Below are positions 1 through 8,397 of a stretch of 64,000 bases of DNA, piece after piece. The stretch is from Paeniglutamicibacter sulfureus (GTDB lineage: Bacteria; Actinomycetota; Actinomycetes; Actinomycetales; Micrococcaceae), in contig NZ_BAAAWO010000001.1 of NCBI RefSeq assembly GCF_039535115.1, positions 2,728,001 to 2,792,000 of the forward strand. The letters run 5' to 3'. Every line of letters begins with the position of its first letter. Within the stretch, counting starts at the first letter, position 1. Both the position numbers and the translations under genes were made by a program. The notes beneath the pieces are model-generated. The model did not search any database and was not told where the DNA came from. It worked only from the letters and a program-made list of their open reading frames with translations.

Positions 1-555
1 CGCGGCGGTGGCCATGATGGGCCCGAAGTTGCGGGCGGTCTTGCGGTAGACCAGGTTGCCCAGCTCATCGGCGCGCAGCGCCTTGATGAGGGCAAAGTCG
101 GCACTGATCGGGGTCTCGAGCACGTAGCCCTTGCCATCGATCATGCGCGTTTCCTTGCCCTCGGCAAGCATGGTGCCGTAGCCGGTGGGCGTGAAAAACC
201 CGCCGATGCCGGCGCCGGCGGCGCGGATGCGTTCGGCCAGGTTGCCCTGCGGGACCAGCTCGAGTTCGAGCTCGCCGGCGCGGTAGGCCTCGTCGAAGTG
301 CCAGGAATCGGACTGGCGCGGGAAGGAGCAGATGACCTTCTTGACCCGGCGTTCCTTGATGAGCAGGGCCAGGCCGGCGTCGGCCTGCCCGGCGTTGTTG
401 TTCACGACGGTCAGTTCCTTGGCGCCGCACTCCATGAGTGCGTCGATCAGTTCCATCGGCTGGCCGGCGTTGCCGAAGCCTCCGATGAGCACTGTGGCTC
501 CGTCCTTGATATCGGCGACGGCTTCGGCCGCCGAAGTGGCAATACGTGGTGCCAT
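1..555 (-). CDS. pcaI: 3-oxoacid (3-oxoadipate) CoA-transferase subunit A, partial
   Basis: The open frame runs off the left edge, so only the N-terminal 185 residues are present, starting at ATG 555. Class I CoA-transferase alpha-subunit motifs are visible: VLIGGFGNAGQP near residue 22 and GGFFTPTGYGT near residue 120. The partner subunit (pcaJ) would lie beyond the edge. The enzyme should move CoA from succinyl-CoA to 3-oxoadipate, the step before PcaF, and pcaF lies directly upstream on the same strand with a 64-bp gap. A generic acetoacetate CoA-transferase looks similar; the assignment to 3-oxoadipate rests on the pcaF neighbour and the pca genes elsewhere in the window. Confidence 0.85.
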   Translation of the reverse strand, partial: MAPRIATSAAEAVADIKDGATVLIGGFGNAGQPMELIDALMECGAKELTVVNNNAGQADAGLALLIKERRVKKVICSFPRQSDSWHFDEAYRAGELELELVPQGNLAERIRAAGAGIGGFFTPTGYGTMLAEGKETRMIDGKGYVLETPISADFALIKALRADELGNLVYRKTARNFGPIMATAA

Positions 556-619
556 AAGTTGTTCTCTCCTAAATCTGTTCGGTCAGGGGATGGGGGGGGT
601 TCAACTCCCCCGAGGGTGC

Positions 620-1828
620 CTAGGCGGCGTTCGGGTTTTCCAGCACGACGGCCAGGCCCTGGCCGACGCCGATGCAGATGGCTGCAACGCCCCAGCGCTG
701 GTTGTTCTCCTGCAGGCGGCGTGCCAGGGTGCCCAGGATGCGCAGGCCCGAGGCTCCCAGCGGGTGGCCGATGGACAGCGCGCCGCCCCAGGCGTTCACG
801 ATTCCGGCGTCGATGTCCCAGGCGCGGACGCAGGCCAGCGACTGGGCGGCGAAGGCCTCGTTGAGTTCCACTGCTGCGACGTCGGACCAGGAGATCCCGG
901 CCTTGGCCAGCGCCTTGTTGGCGGCCTCCACCGGGGCGAAGCCGAAGTACTGCGGGTCAAGTGCCGAGGACGCGCGGCCGGCAATGCGGGCCAGCGGGGC
1001 AGCTCCCAGCAGCTCGCCGCCGCGCTCGGAACCGATGAAGGCTGCGGAGGCGCCATCGGACATCGGCGAGGCGTTGCCGGCGGTGACGGTTCCGGTGGCG
1101 GCGTCGCGGAAGACGGGGCGCAGCCCGGCCAGGGTCTCGGCGGTGGAACCGGGGCGGATGGTCTCATCCATCGTCACCTCGGTGCCGCGCTTGTTGGCCG
1201 GGGGCACGGAGACCACGAGGTTGTCGTACTTGCCGTTGGCCCAGGCCTCGGCTGCCAGCGTGTGTGAGAGCGCTGCGAACTCGTCCTGGTCCTCGCGGGT
1301 GACCTCGTACTTTTCGCGCAGCTGTTCGGTGGCCTCGCCCAGGGACACGGTCCATTGACTGGGCATGGCCGGGTTGACCAGGCGCCAGCCCAGGGTGGTG
1401 TTTGCAAGTTCCAGGTTGGCCATCGGGAAGGGACGCTCGGTCTTGGGCAGCACCCACGGGGCGCGGCTCATGGATTCGACGCCGCCGACCAGGACCAGGT
1501 CCGCGTCGTCCGTGTTGACCTGGCGGGCGGCGGCGATGGCCGCGTCCAGCGAGGAGCCGCAGAGGCGGTTCATGGTGGTGCCGGGCAGCGAGGTGGGCAG
1601 GCCCGCCAGCAGGGTGGCCATGCGGGCCACGTTGCGGTTTTCCTCGCCGGCGCCGTTGGCGTTGCCGAAGATCGATTCGTCAATGGAAGCCGGATCCAGC
1701 TGCGGCGCGCGGGCAACGAGCTCGCGGACCACGTGCGCGGCCAGGTCGTCGGGGCGGTGCGAGGAAAGGCTTCCGCCGATCTTGCCGAAGGGGGTGCGGA
1801 TCGCGTCGTAGAGGTACGCCTGCTTCAT
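620..1828 (-). CDS. pcaF: 3-oxoadipyl-CoA thiolase (acetyl-CoA acyltransferase)
   Basis: This 402-residue thiolase has all three catalytic elements: acyl-accepting Cys90 in NRLCGSS, His355 in GHPLGASG, and Cys385 in CIGVGQG. Full-length thiolases are about 390-405 residues, so it is intact. It should cleave 3-oxoadipyl-CoA to succinyl-CoA and acetyl-CoA, the final step of the beta-ketoadipate pathway. It is the first gene of a leftward unit with pcaI, and its upstream region holds two tandem inverted repeats. A fatty-acid acetyltransferase is the alternative; the pcaI neighbour favours PcaF. Confidence 0.88.
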   Translation of the reverse strand: MKQAYLYDAIRTPFGKIGGSLSSHRPDDLAAHVVRELVARAPQLDPASIDESIFGNANGAGEENRNVARMATLLAGLPTSLPGTTMNRLCGSSLDAAIAAARQVNTDDADLVLVGGVESMSRAPWVLPKTERPFPMANLELANTTLGWRLVNPAMPSQWTVSLGEATEQLREKYEVTREDQDEFAALSHTLAAEAWANGKYDNLVVSVPPANKRGTEVTMDETIRPGSTAETLAGLRPVFRDAATGTVTAGNASPMSDGASAAFIGSERGGELLGAAPLARIAGRASSALDPQYFGFAPVEAANKALAKAGISWSDVAAVELNEAFAAQSLACVRAWDIDAGIVNAWGGALSIGHPLGASGLRILGTLARRLQENNQRWGVAAICIGVGQGLAVVLENPNAA

Positions 1829-1858
1829 GATGTGGGGTCCTGGCTTCCTGGTCGATTT

Positions 1859-1892
1859 GTTCGCATCGCGAACGCTTGTTCACTAAATGAAC
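1859..1892. promoter_or_regulatory. Tandem inverted-repeat operator upstream of pcaF
   Basis: Two perfect 5-5-5 inverted repeats lie side by side: GTTCG-N5-CGAAC at 1859-1873 and GTTCA-N5-TGAAC at 1878-1892, with centres 19 bp apart, 31-70 bp upstream of the pcaF start. Two related boxes about two helical turns apart resemble IclR-family (PcaR-like) operators. The regulator is not proven; the IclR gene at 6505 is the nearest candidate. Confidence 0.6.
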
Positions 1893-1896
1893 TTTA

Positions 1897-2175
1897 TCAC
1901 CGGGAGGGTCGGCCATCAAGGGGTTGACCCATATTGCCCGCGCCACCCCGATACGGCCGTGGACTCCCCGCTAGAGTGGACGGACCCTGGAGGTCGATGC
2001 GCCGGGCACCGCAACCGGCGCCGCAGCGCACATACAGTACCCGCCCGTCGGGGGTGTCGTATGCATCGCACTGGCCACAAAACCGAATCGGCATCATGCA
2101 TCTCAACCGTTCCTCTACTTTGCGCACATGAATCGCGCGCCTGCTCCCCAAACGGTCCTGGGAGTCCTCCATCAT
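1897..2175 (-). CDS. Small Cys-rich (putative zinc-ribbon) protein coupled to the TnpB-like gene
   Basis: This 92-residue frame starts at ATG 2175 and overlaps the stop of the TnpB-like gene by 4 bp (ATGA), which suggests translational coupling. It contains FCGQC followed about 15 residues later by RCGAGCG, a CxxC...CxxxC spacing compatible with a single zinc ribbon. The C-terminal 35 residues are low-complexity. No family was recognised. The TnpB-like protein lacks the usual C-terminal zinc finger, so a separate ribbon partner is an interesting but unproven idea. A chance frame in GC-rich DNA remains possible. Confidence 0.35.
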   Translation of the reverse strand: MMEDSQDRLGSRRAIHVRKVEERLRCMMPIRFCGQCDAYDTPDGRVLYVRCGAGCGARRIDLQGPSTLAGSPRPYRGGAGNMGQPLDGRPSR

Positions 2176-3773
2176 CTGGTTCCCGGCGGACCCTGGCGGC
2201 TCGTGGCCGCTGGGCGAACCCGGCCTATGACGACGGCTGGACCCCTGCGCGCCTGACCGGGCCTGGGACTGGGCTCGCCCGCAAGCGTCCTCTGTCGTGT
2301 GCGGGGTCCGTCCTCCCGTCGCCTGATCGGGTACCCAAGGGCACGCCTGCCGATGGCCACGGACGCGGCATGGTGCCGTGTCACCGTTCCACCGGAAGCT
2401 TGTAGTGGTTTCTGCCAGTGCTGGCTACCCCACCGAGAGGTATAGGCCGGATCCACGGCAATCACGCATAATCCCCGATTGGCGGCCATCGACACCAACC
2501 GGTCGCGAAACCTGCCAGTTGGGATACTACTGACGGTACGGCGGAATCGTTTGCCGCGGGCACCTCGGCCCATGGTTTCCCGTCCGGTGTCCCGTGCCCG
2601 CTGGAAATTCAGGTCCTCGACAGCAATGGTTTGGCAACCTGTATCCCGAGCGAAATCCAGCAAAGCAGTGATCGATGCCCGCAATTGCCCGTCCCGGGAG
2701 CCAGCCGACCTACCTGCCAGTTCCAGAGGGATGCTGATCGGTGCCCCGACCGGATTACCTGAGGCATCCAGACGGCAGGCAGCCAAGTGATCGGCATTCA
2801 AATCCACGCCGACCAGTCCAGTCGATATCAGTGTTTCCAGCCTTGGGACTGGAGTATCGCCGTAGCTCCAGGATGCATCCACATACCAACGCTCTTTCAC
2901 CGGGTCGTAACTTATGTCGTATCGAATACACCGATTATTAGCGGCCCGATCCTCCCATTCGCTGCGTCGGTGGGCGAACGTCACCGGTACCTCGAGAGCA
3001 AGGTGGTCCCCCAGGGTCTCGCAAAGCGGAGCCGGCACCTTCAACACCATGCCGCCGTTGGCACCAATACGGATTGTCTCGTTGCCTCCACGTTTCCCTG
3101 TTTCACCATCAGCAGTTAGGAAAAGCCGAGCTGCTACCCATTTTTGCGCCCATTCATCTTGAGTCAGGCTAGCTTCGTCTAGGTGATTTCGTGTTTTCCA
3201 GAGCCTCCGACCACCCACTGTGATCCGTGGCCTGCCGGCCCCGAGGGATTCTTCCGCAACAGCGAGCCGTCCTTTGATCTGGGCCAGTCGACGTGTCTTT
3301 CGAAACCTCTCTGATCGACTCTGATATCCGCGAATCCCATTAATTTTGGCTCCAACCGGTACATCGATTCTCTTTTGCAAGGCATCGACAGTTGAGCGCA
3401 GCTGGGAGATTTCGGCAGCTAATGCACGCATGGCGAGCTGATATTGATCTTCGGCAGAGCGTGTAATGGCTCCGGCCCACCGGGAAGACGAGCGGCTGGT
3501 GATGGCCCGCTTACGTTGTGTGCGTTGGCGTTGAGCGGCCGGAACAAGTCCAAGGGACACTCGTTCCGCGAGGTCCGAACGATATAGGCGTCCAAGGTGC
3601 TCGCCAATCATCGCTAAGGCGGATTCTTCGGCGGCTGTTGGGCGGAGCCGAGTACGGATTCGAACTCCGGCAGGCGTAGCCAGAACGAAGGGTTCTGAAA
3701 TCGACCGCAGCATCCTTTTGCGGCCAGGCAAGACCTCATCTGAAGGCCTTTGTTCCTGAATCAATAGATCCAT
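2172..3773 (-). CDS. TnpB-like RuvC protein (IS200/IS605-type, actinobacterial), possibly nuclease-impaired
   Basis: This 533-residue protein has the layout of actinobacterial TnpB-like transposase-associated proteins. A basic helical N-terminal half is followed by a RuvC fold with Asp324 in GVDLNADH and Glu386 in AVEDLNF. The third motif reads VTRHHAASVAIGRR (463-476), following VDPAYTSRWGSQHWQKP, and no aspartate is visible there. From memory, related Streptomyces proteins have RHDAAS at this place. The Cys4 zinc finger normally found between motifs II and III is absent. There is no TnpA nearby and no IS ends were found. The gene looks lower in GC than its neighbours, which suggests transfer. 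TnpB proteins are RNA-guided nucleases; activity here is uncertain. Confidence 0.7.
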   Translation of the reverse strand: MDLLIQEQRPSDEVLPGRKRMLRSISEPFVLATPAGVRIRTRLRPTAAEESALAMIGEHLGRLYRSDLAERVSLGLVPAAQRQRTQRKRAITSRSSSRWAGAITRSAEDQYQLAMRALAAEISQLRSTVDALQKRIDVPVGAKINGIRGYQSRSERFRKTRRLAQIKGRLAVAEESLGAGRPRITVGGRRLWKTRNHLDEASLTQDEWAQKWVAARLFLTADGETGKRGGNETIRIGANGGMVLKVPAPLCETLGDHLALEVPVTFAHRRSEWEDRAANNRCIRYDISYDPVKERWYVDASWSYGDTPVPRLETLISTGLVGVDLNADHLAACRLDASGNPVGAPISIPLELAGRSAGSRDGQLRASITALLDFARDTGCQTIAVEDLNFQRARDTGRETMGRGARGKRFRRTVSSIPTGRFRDRLVSMAANRGLCVIAVDPAYTSRWGSQHWQKPLQASGGTVTRHHAASVAIGRRALGYPIRRREDGPRTRQRTLAGEPSPRPGQARRGPAVVIGRVRPAATSRQGPPGTR

Positions 3774-3997
3774 ATTTCAAGTCTGTGCGCCTCTCCGGAA
3801 CTCTAGGCTGATTGTGCAGACGCGTTGTGGACAACTGAGAAGCGTCTACTGCACTCAGCAGGCCGCGAGCGGGGGCGGCTACTTACAATCGACTACCTTC
3901 GTCCTATCGTTGGCAACCTTCCGGAGAATATGCGGTACTTCTCGCTGGATCAGATGCGGGGGAAGCCCGGAACGGCTGAGTCCCCCGCGGCGCCCCG

Positions 3998-6253
3998 CTA
4001 CTCCCGGCCCTTCCCTTCCTCCTCGTCGGCGGCGGCGTCCACCTGCGGGATCATGCCCGTGGCCGGGCGCGGGGGCGTGAGCATCGAGGCGTAGTCGTGC
4101 TCGGAGGAGTACTTCAGGAACGACAGGTGCGCCTCGTAGCGGTCAAGCACGTCGTTGATGACCTGCTGCTTGCTCAGGCCCATCAGGTCGTACCCCTCGG
4201 TTCCCGTCTGGGTGAAGACCTCGAGGCGGAAGTACACATCGACCTCGCGGGACACGGTGCGCGCGCCGAACGCGGGCACCGGCGCCTCCACCGCCGCCAC
4301 CTGGTAGTGGAAGTTGCGGTGGTCGTGCATGTGGACCAGCAGCGTGTGTTCGTCGATGTGCGTCTTGGCGTTCGGCGTGGAGGTCAGCTCCGCCTGGTAG
4401 CCCAGCTTGTTGAACTCGCCCGCCACCTCTTCCAGGGCCGGGTGGATGGTCCGCTCCACGAATTGCGCGACGGCCTTGTTGGACGGGTAGGCGCGCAGCT
4501 GCGCCATCCGCTGGCGCCAGGTCTTCTCCGGGGCGGCCCCGCCGTGCGCGGCGACCGAGCGGCGGCGCATGACGTGGCCCTCGCGCTCGGCGCGTTCCAT
4601 CCGCAGGACCTTGGAGAAGGAGGCCATGACCAGGTAGGCAATGATCGTCACCGGCAGCGCGAAGATCAGCGTCGCGTGCTCCATGGTCGTCACCCCGCCT
4701 GCTATCAGCATCGCCACGGTCAGCACCGCAGTGACCAGCGCCCAGAAGATGCGCAGCCACTTGGCCCCGTCCTGCGAGGGGTCGGGGATGGATGAGGAGA
4801 AGTTGGACATGATCATCGCGCCGGAGTTGGCGCTGGTCAGGTAGAAGAGCAGGCCCGAGAGCGTGGCCAGGCCGATCAGGAACGGGGCGCCGGGGAACAT
4901 CTCCAGCAACGCGTACCAGCCGTGTTCCGGGCTCTCGATGGCCAGCTTCGCGAACTCCGTGTTGCCGCCGAGCACCTCGCTCATGGCGCTGTTGCCGAAG
5001 ATCGAGACGATGAAGAAGTCGCAGAGCACCGGGGCGGTGATCGCGGCGATGACGAATTCGCGCAGCGTGCGGCCACGGGAGATGCGGGCCAGGAAGAGGC
5101 CGACGAATGGGCCCCAGGCCAGCCAGAACGCCCAGAAGAAGAGGGTCCAGCTGCCCATCCACTCGGCCCCGCCGTCCTCGTAGGCGAAGGTCTGCAGGGT
5201 GCGTTCGGGCAGCGTGAAGATGAAGCGCCCGATGTTCTCCACCAAGGCGGTGAGCAGGAAGGAGGTCTTGCCGGTGATCAGGATGTAGAGCATCATGGCC
5301 GCAGCCGACCAGAGGTTCAGCTCGGAGACCAGCCGGATGCCCTTGTCGACCCCGGAAGTGCAGGCGGCAATGGTCATGATGACCGCCACCAACACCAGGG
5401 CGATCTGCAGGGCCAGGCCCTCGGGCAGGCCAAAGAGCCAGGAGAACCCGACGTTGAGCAGCACCACGCCGATGCCCATCGAGGTTGCCACGCCGAACAC
5501 GGTGCCGACCAGGGCGAAGATGTCGATGACATCGCCCGTCACCCCCCGCACGCGCTTGCCCAGCAGCGGGTAGAGGGCCGCGCGTATCGACAGCGGCATG
5601 CCCCAGCGGTAGGCGAAGTAGCCCATGGCCATGCCCAGCAGCGCATACATGGACCAGCCGGCGATGCCGTAGTGGAACATCGTCCACACGACCGCGTCCT
5701 GCGCTGCGGCGGCCGACTCGGCGTCGACGGAGGGCGGGGCGATGAATTGGGTGATGGGTCCGGTCACCGAGTAGAAGAGCATGTCGATGCCCACGCCGGC
5801 GGCAAAGAGCATGGCAACCCAGGTGAAGAGGTTGTACTGCGGTCGCGAGTGGTCGGGTCCCAGCCTGACGCTACCCTCCTTGGAGAAGGCGACCCAGAGG
5901 ACGAAAAGGACGACCAGGGTGACCGTCACGACGTAGAACCAGCCGAGATTGATCGAGATCCAGGAGACAGCCGCCCGCATCGAGGCAGCAGCGTTGTCCG
6001 GCACGATGATGGCCCAGATGGAAAAGGCGAGGATGATGGCCGCGGAGATCAGGAAGACGCGCCAGTTGACCGTGGGGCCAGCATGCTCGACGAGTTCGCC
6101 GGGCCCCTTGCTCAGTTCGGTGCTGGTGATCGGGGCACGGAATTCCTCGGCGACCGGGTCCTTGCGCCGTTCACTGACGCCGAAGCGGCTGCGCTCGGGC
6201 ATGGATTCGGGACGTTCGTTCAGCTTCTTCCCGGGGTCTTCTGGCTCGGCCAC
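3998..6253 (-). CDS. BCCT-family transporter (BetT-like, choline/betaine type)
   Basis: The GTG start at 6253 is chosen because AAGGAG lies 6 nt upstream; the open frame extends to 6331 but has no comparable site there. The 751-residue product has about 12 membrane segments, starting near residue 65 with WRVFLISAAIILAF. It carries the BCCT signature region FFWAFWLAWGPFVGLFLARI and a conserved RISRGRTLRE. A long C-terminal cytoplasmic domain of roughly 200 residues is typical of osmosensing BetT-type carriers. It should import choline, betaine, carnitine or a related quaternary amine with sodium or protons. It is transcribed away from the IclR gene. Its substrate cannot be read from the sequence. 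Confidence 0.88.
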   Translation of the reverse strand: MAEPEDPGKKLNERPESMPERSRFGVSERRKDPVAEEFRAPITSTELSKGPGELVEHAGPTVNWRVFLISAAIILAFSIWAIIVPDNAAASMRAAVSWISINLGWFYVVTVTLVVLFVLWVAFSKEGSVRLGPDHSRPQYNLFTWVAMLFAAGVGIDMLFYSVTGPITQFIAPPSVDAESAAAAQDAVVWTMFHYGIAGWSMYALLGMAMGYFAYRWGMPLSIRAALYPLLGKRVRGVTGDVIDIFALVGTVFGVATSMGIGVVLLNVGFSWLFGLPEGLALQIALVLVAVIMTIAACTSGVDKGIRLVSELNLWSAAAMMLYILITGKTSFLLTALVENIGRFIFTLPERTLQTFAYEDGGAEWMGSWTLFFWAFWLAWGPFVGLFLARISRGRTLREFVIAAITAPVLCDFFIVSIFGNSAMSEVLGGNTEFAKLAIESPEHGWYALLEMFPGAPFLIGLATLSGLLFYLTSANSGAMIMSNFSSSIPDPSQDGAKWLRIFWALVTAVLTVAMLIAGGVTTMEHATLIFALPVTIIAYLVMASFSKVLRMERAEREGHVMRRRSVAAHGGAAPEKTWRQRMAQLRAYPSNKAVAQFVERTIHPALEEVAGEFNKLGYQAELTSTPNAKTHIDEHTLLVHMHDHRNFHYQVAAVEAPVPAFGARTVSREVDVYFRLEVFTQTGTEGYDLMGLSKQQVINDVLDRYEAHLSFLKYSSEHDYASMLTPPRPATGMIPQVDAAADEEEGKGRE

Positions 6254-6492
6254 GTGCTTCTCCTTTGGTCGGTGGACCAGGTGTTGCCACATGTGGGTCC
6301 ACGGGACGGGGAACCGCTTGTCAAACAGCAAAAAGCGGGGTCGGATGAACCTATTGCACCTGGTTGCCTGCTGTGCTCATCGTAGGCTTTGTCCGCCGAA
6401 ATCCGGAAGATTGGCCGCGGTTACTTTAATCTCCACGCGGCGCTGCCGCGCGTCCGCTGTCCCTCGCGGCCAATACCGGATTCCAACTGTTC

Positions 6493-6498
6493 TACAGT
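6493..6498 (+). promoter_or_regulatory. Probable leaderless -10 hexamer for the IclR gene
   Basis: TACAGT fits the TAnnnT actinobacterial -10 pattern and ends 6 nt before the ATG at 6505. There is no Shine-Dalgarno sequence, so transcription probably begins at or very near the start codon. Confidence 0.5.
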
Positions 6499-6504
6499 GG
6501 TTTC

Positions 6505-7254
6505 ATGGCCAATTCGCGCAGCGGCGACTCGATGCTGGACCGCCTCGTGCGGATCCTCGATGCCTTTGACGCGCAAAATCCCACGTTGACGGTCAACGCG
6601 CTCGCCCGCCGCGCCGATGTGCCCCGGGCGACCACCTACCGGCTGCTGGAGAACCTGGTTGCCCACGGCCTGTTGGCCCGCGACACCGACGGCCAAGTGC
6701 GCCTCGGGCTGCGGCTGTGGGAACTGGCCAACCGCAGCGCCTCGACGCTGAGCCTGCGCCAGGCGGCCCTGCCCTTCATGGAGGACATCAACCAGCTGGT
6801 GGGCCAGAACACCCAGCTGGCGGTGCTGCACGAGGACGACGTGCTGGTCATCGAGCGGCTCTCGCGCCCCGGATCGGTGGTCAACCAGGCCAACGTGGCT
6901 GGCCGCATGCCGGTCCACCTGACCTCCATGGGCATGGCCCTGCTGGCCTACTCCCCCGCCAGCGTGCTGGAGGGGTACCTCGCACGCCACGGCGAGGCCA
7001 TGCTGGCCCGCCACCCGAAGCTGCGCCACGAGCTGGCCGAGATCCGGCGCAGCGGGTACGCGACCTTCGACGGGCTCATCGACCCGGAATCCACCGGCGC
7101 CGCCGCACCGATCCTCGATGGCCGCGGCCATGCGCTGGCGGTCCTGGCGGTGGTGCTTCCGCGCGGCTCGGACCTTTTGCCCGCTGCGGTGATGGCCCTG
7201 CAGACCGCGGTGCGCGGCATCGGACGCGCACTGGTTCCCGCGACCGACACCTGA
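6505..7254 (+). CDS. IclR-family transcriptional regulator
   Basis: The 249-residue protein has an N-terminal winged helix (residues about 9-65, with TVNALARRADVPRATTYRLL as the HTH) and a C-terminal IclR effector domain (about 80-245) including GSVVNQANVAG and YATFDGLIDPESTGAAAPI. IclR proteins such as PcaR and PobR commonly control protocatechuate and 4-hydroxybenzoate genes. It is divergent from the BCCT gene, and its promoter appears leaderless. It may control BCCT uptake or bind the GTTC-N5-GAAC-type boxes before pcaF. Neither target is demonstrated by the sequence. Confidence 0.85.
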   Translation: MANSRSGDSMLDRLVRILDAFDAQNPTLTVNALARRADVPRATTYRLLENLVAHGLLARDTDGQVRLGLRLWELANRSASTLSLRQAALPFMEDINQLVGQNTQLAVLHEDDVLVIERLSRPGSVVNQANVAGRMPVHLTSMGMALLAYSPASVLEGYLARHGEAMLARHPKLRHELAEIRRSGYATFDGLIDPESTGAAAPILDGRGHALAVLAVVLPRGSDLLPAAVMALQTAVRGIGRALVPATDT

Positions 7255-7401
7255 GCCCTGCAGCTGAAGTAGCCATGGCCGCTACAGCGGCATGGTTCAA
7301 GGCTCGTGAGAAATAGGGGGCTGCCGGGAAAGCGTCCCTTGCCCGGGGAAACAGCGGTGGATCGCCCGAAACCACCGCGCCAGAGGCAATGCATGAAGCC
7401 C

Positions 7402-7407
7402 TACACT
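7402..7407 (+). promoter_or_regulatory. Probable leaderless -10 hexamer for the PIG-L gene
   Basis: TACACT ends 6 nt before the ATG at 7414, and no ribosome-binding site is visible between them. The spacing is identical to that at the IclR and 2-hydroxyacid dehydrogenase genes. Confidence 0.5.
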
Positions 7408-7413
7408 GAATGA

Positions 7414-8175
7414 ATGGGCAAGGATTCCGCGGTTGCAAAAGATTTCGGTCCAGTAAAACCGCTTCCGATTTTGGACGATTCAGCCATGCAACGCGTGTTA
7501 TGCGTGGTGGCGCACCCCGACGACATGGAATACGGCGCTTCGGCCGTCGTGGCCGAGTGGACTTCCAAGGGAGTCGAGGTGGGCTATCTCTTGCTGACAT
7601 CGGGCGAATCAGGCATACGGAACCTGCCACCGGCCGCCGCGGGTCCCCTTCGCGCCGAAGAACAAAGGCGCGCTTGCGAAATCGTGGGGGTTTCCGACTT
7701 GGCCATCCTGGATTTTCCCGATGGGCTGCTGGAACCGGGGCTTGCCCTGAGGCAGCGAATTGCCATGCACATTCGCCGATTCAAACCCGATGCGGTCATG
7801 ACCATGACGTGGGACCTGGAGACCCCATGGGGACTCAACCACGCGGACCACAGGGCTGCGGGGCTTGCCATCGTGGACGCAATCCGGGACGCTGACAACC
7901 CATGGCTCTTTCGCACCCCCGGCGGCGAAGCGGTGGACGAAGCGTGGTCAGTCTCATGGCTGTTGGTCACCGAGTCCCGAAACACCCACGCCATACCCGT
8001 CAGCAAGCAGTCGGTGGACCTCGCGGTCGCCTCGCTCGGCGCACATGAAGCCTACCTTGCCGCGCTGCCGGATCACCCGCCACCCCTAGAGCTCATCACC
8101 TCGATCCTGGACCGGACCGGCAAGGCGGCGGGCAGGAACCATGCGCTGGGTGTTCGGGCCATCAGGATTGGTTGA
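7414..8175 (+). CDS. PIG-L/LmbE-family zinc-dependent N-deacetylase
   Basis: The 253-residue protein shows the family metal-binding signature AHPDDME near residue 34 and the second histidine motif NHADHRAAG near residue 137. Members deacetylate N-acetylglucosamine conjugates, as in mycothiol or GPI precursors, or act on small metabolites, using zinc. This copy is shorter than MshB (about 300 residues), so a mycothiol role is not assumed. It stands alone between an IclR gene and a convergent LysR gene. Substrate unknown. Confidence 0.82.
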   Translation: MGKDSAVAKDFGPVKPLPILDDSAMQRVLCVVAHPDDMEYGASAVVAEWTSKGVEVGYLLLTSGESGIRNLPPAAAGPLRAEEQRRACEIVGVSDLAILDFPDGLLEPGLALRQRIAMHIRRFKPDAVMTMTWDLETPWGLNHADHRAAGLAIVDAIRDADNPWLFRTPGGEAVDEAWSVSWLLVTESRNTHAIPVSKQSVDLAVASLGAHEAYLAALPDHPPPLELITSILDRTGKAAGRNHALGVRAIRIG

Positions 8176-8397
8176 CCTCCAGCGGCGCCGCGGACTCGTC
8201 CCCTACATTTTCAGTAATAGCGGATGGCCGATGTCCGGCCATGGTCCCAAGCCGTAGACCTTCAGGATCCGCCACCCCAATTTCTTCCACTGGAGAAGCG
8301 TGCGGAGCGCCGCCGATCCGCAAATTCCAATCCACGGCAGATACCCGGACAGCATCCGGGCGGATTCCCGTCCGGAAGGCATCCGGCCCGACCTGCC

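Noticed and set aside
1897..3997. Insertion-sequence ends or target-site duplication around the TnpB-like gene
   Set aside because: No convincing terminal palindromes, TnpA gene or direct repeats were found by eye, so no mobile-element boundary is reported.
7276..7298. Possible terminator hairpin after the IclR gene
   Set aside because: The stem needs a bulge, is short and has no T tract. It was not strong enough to list.
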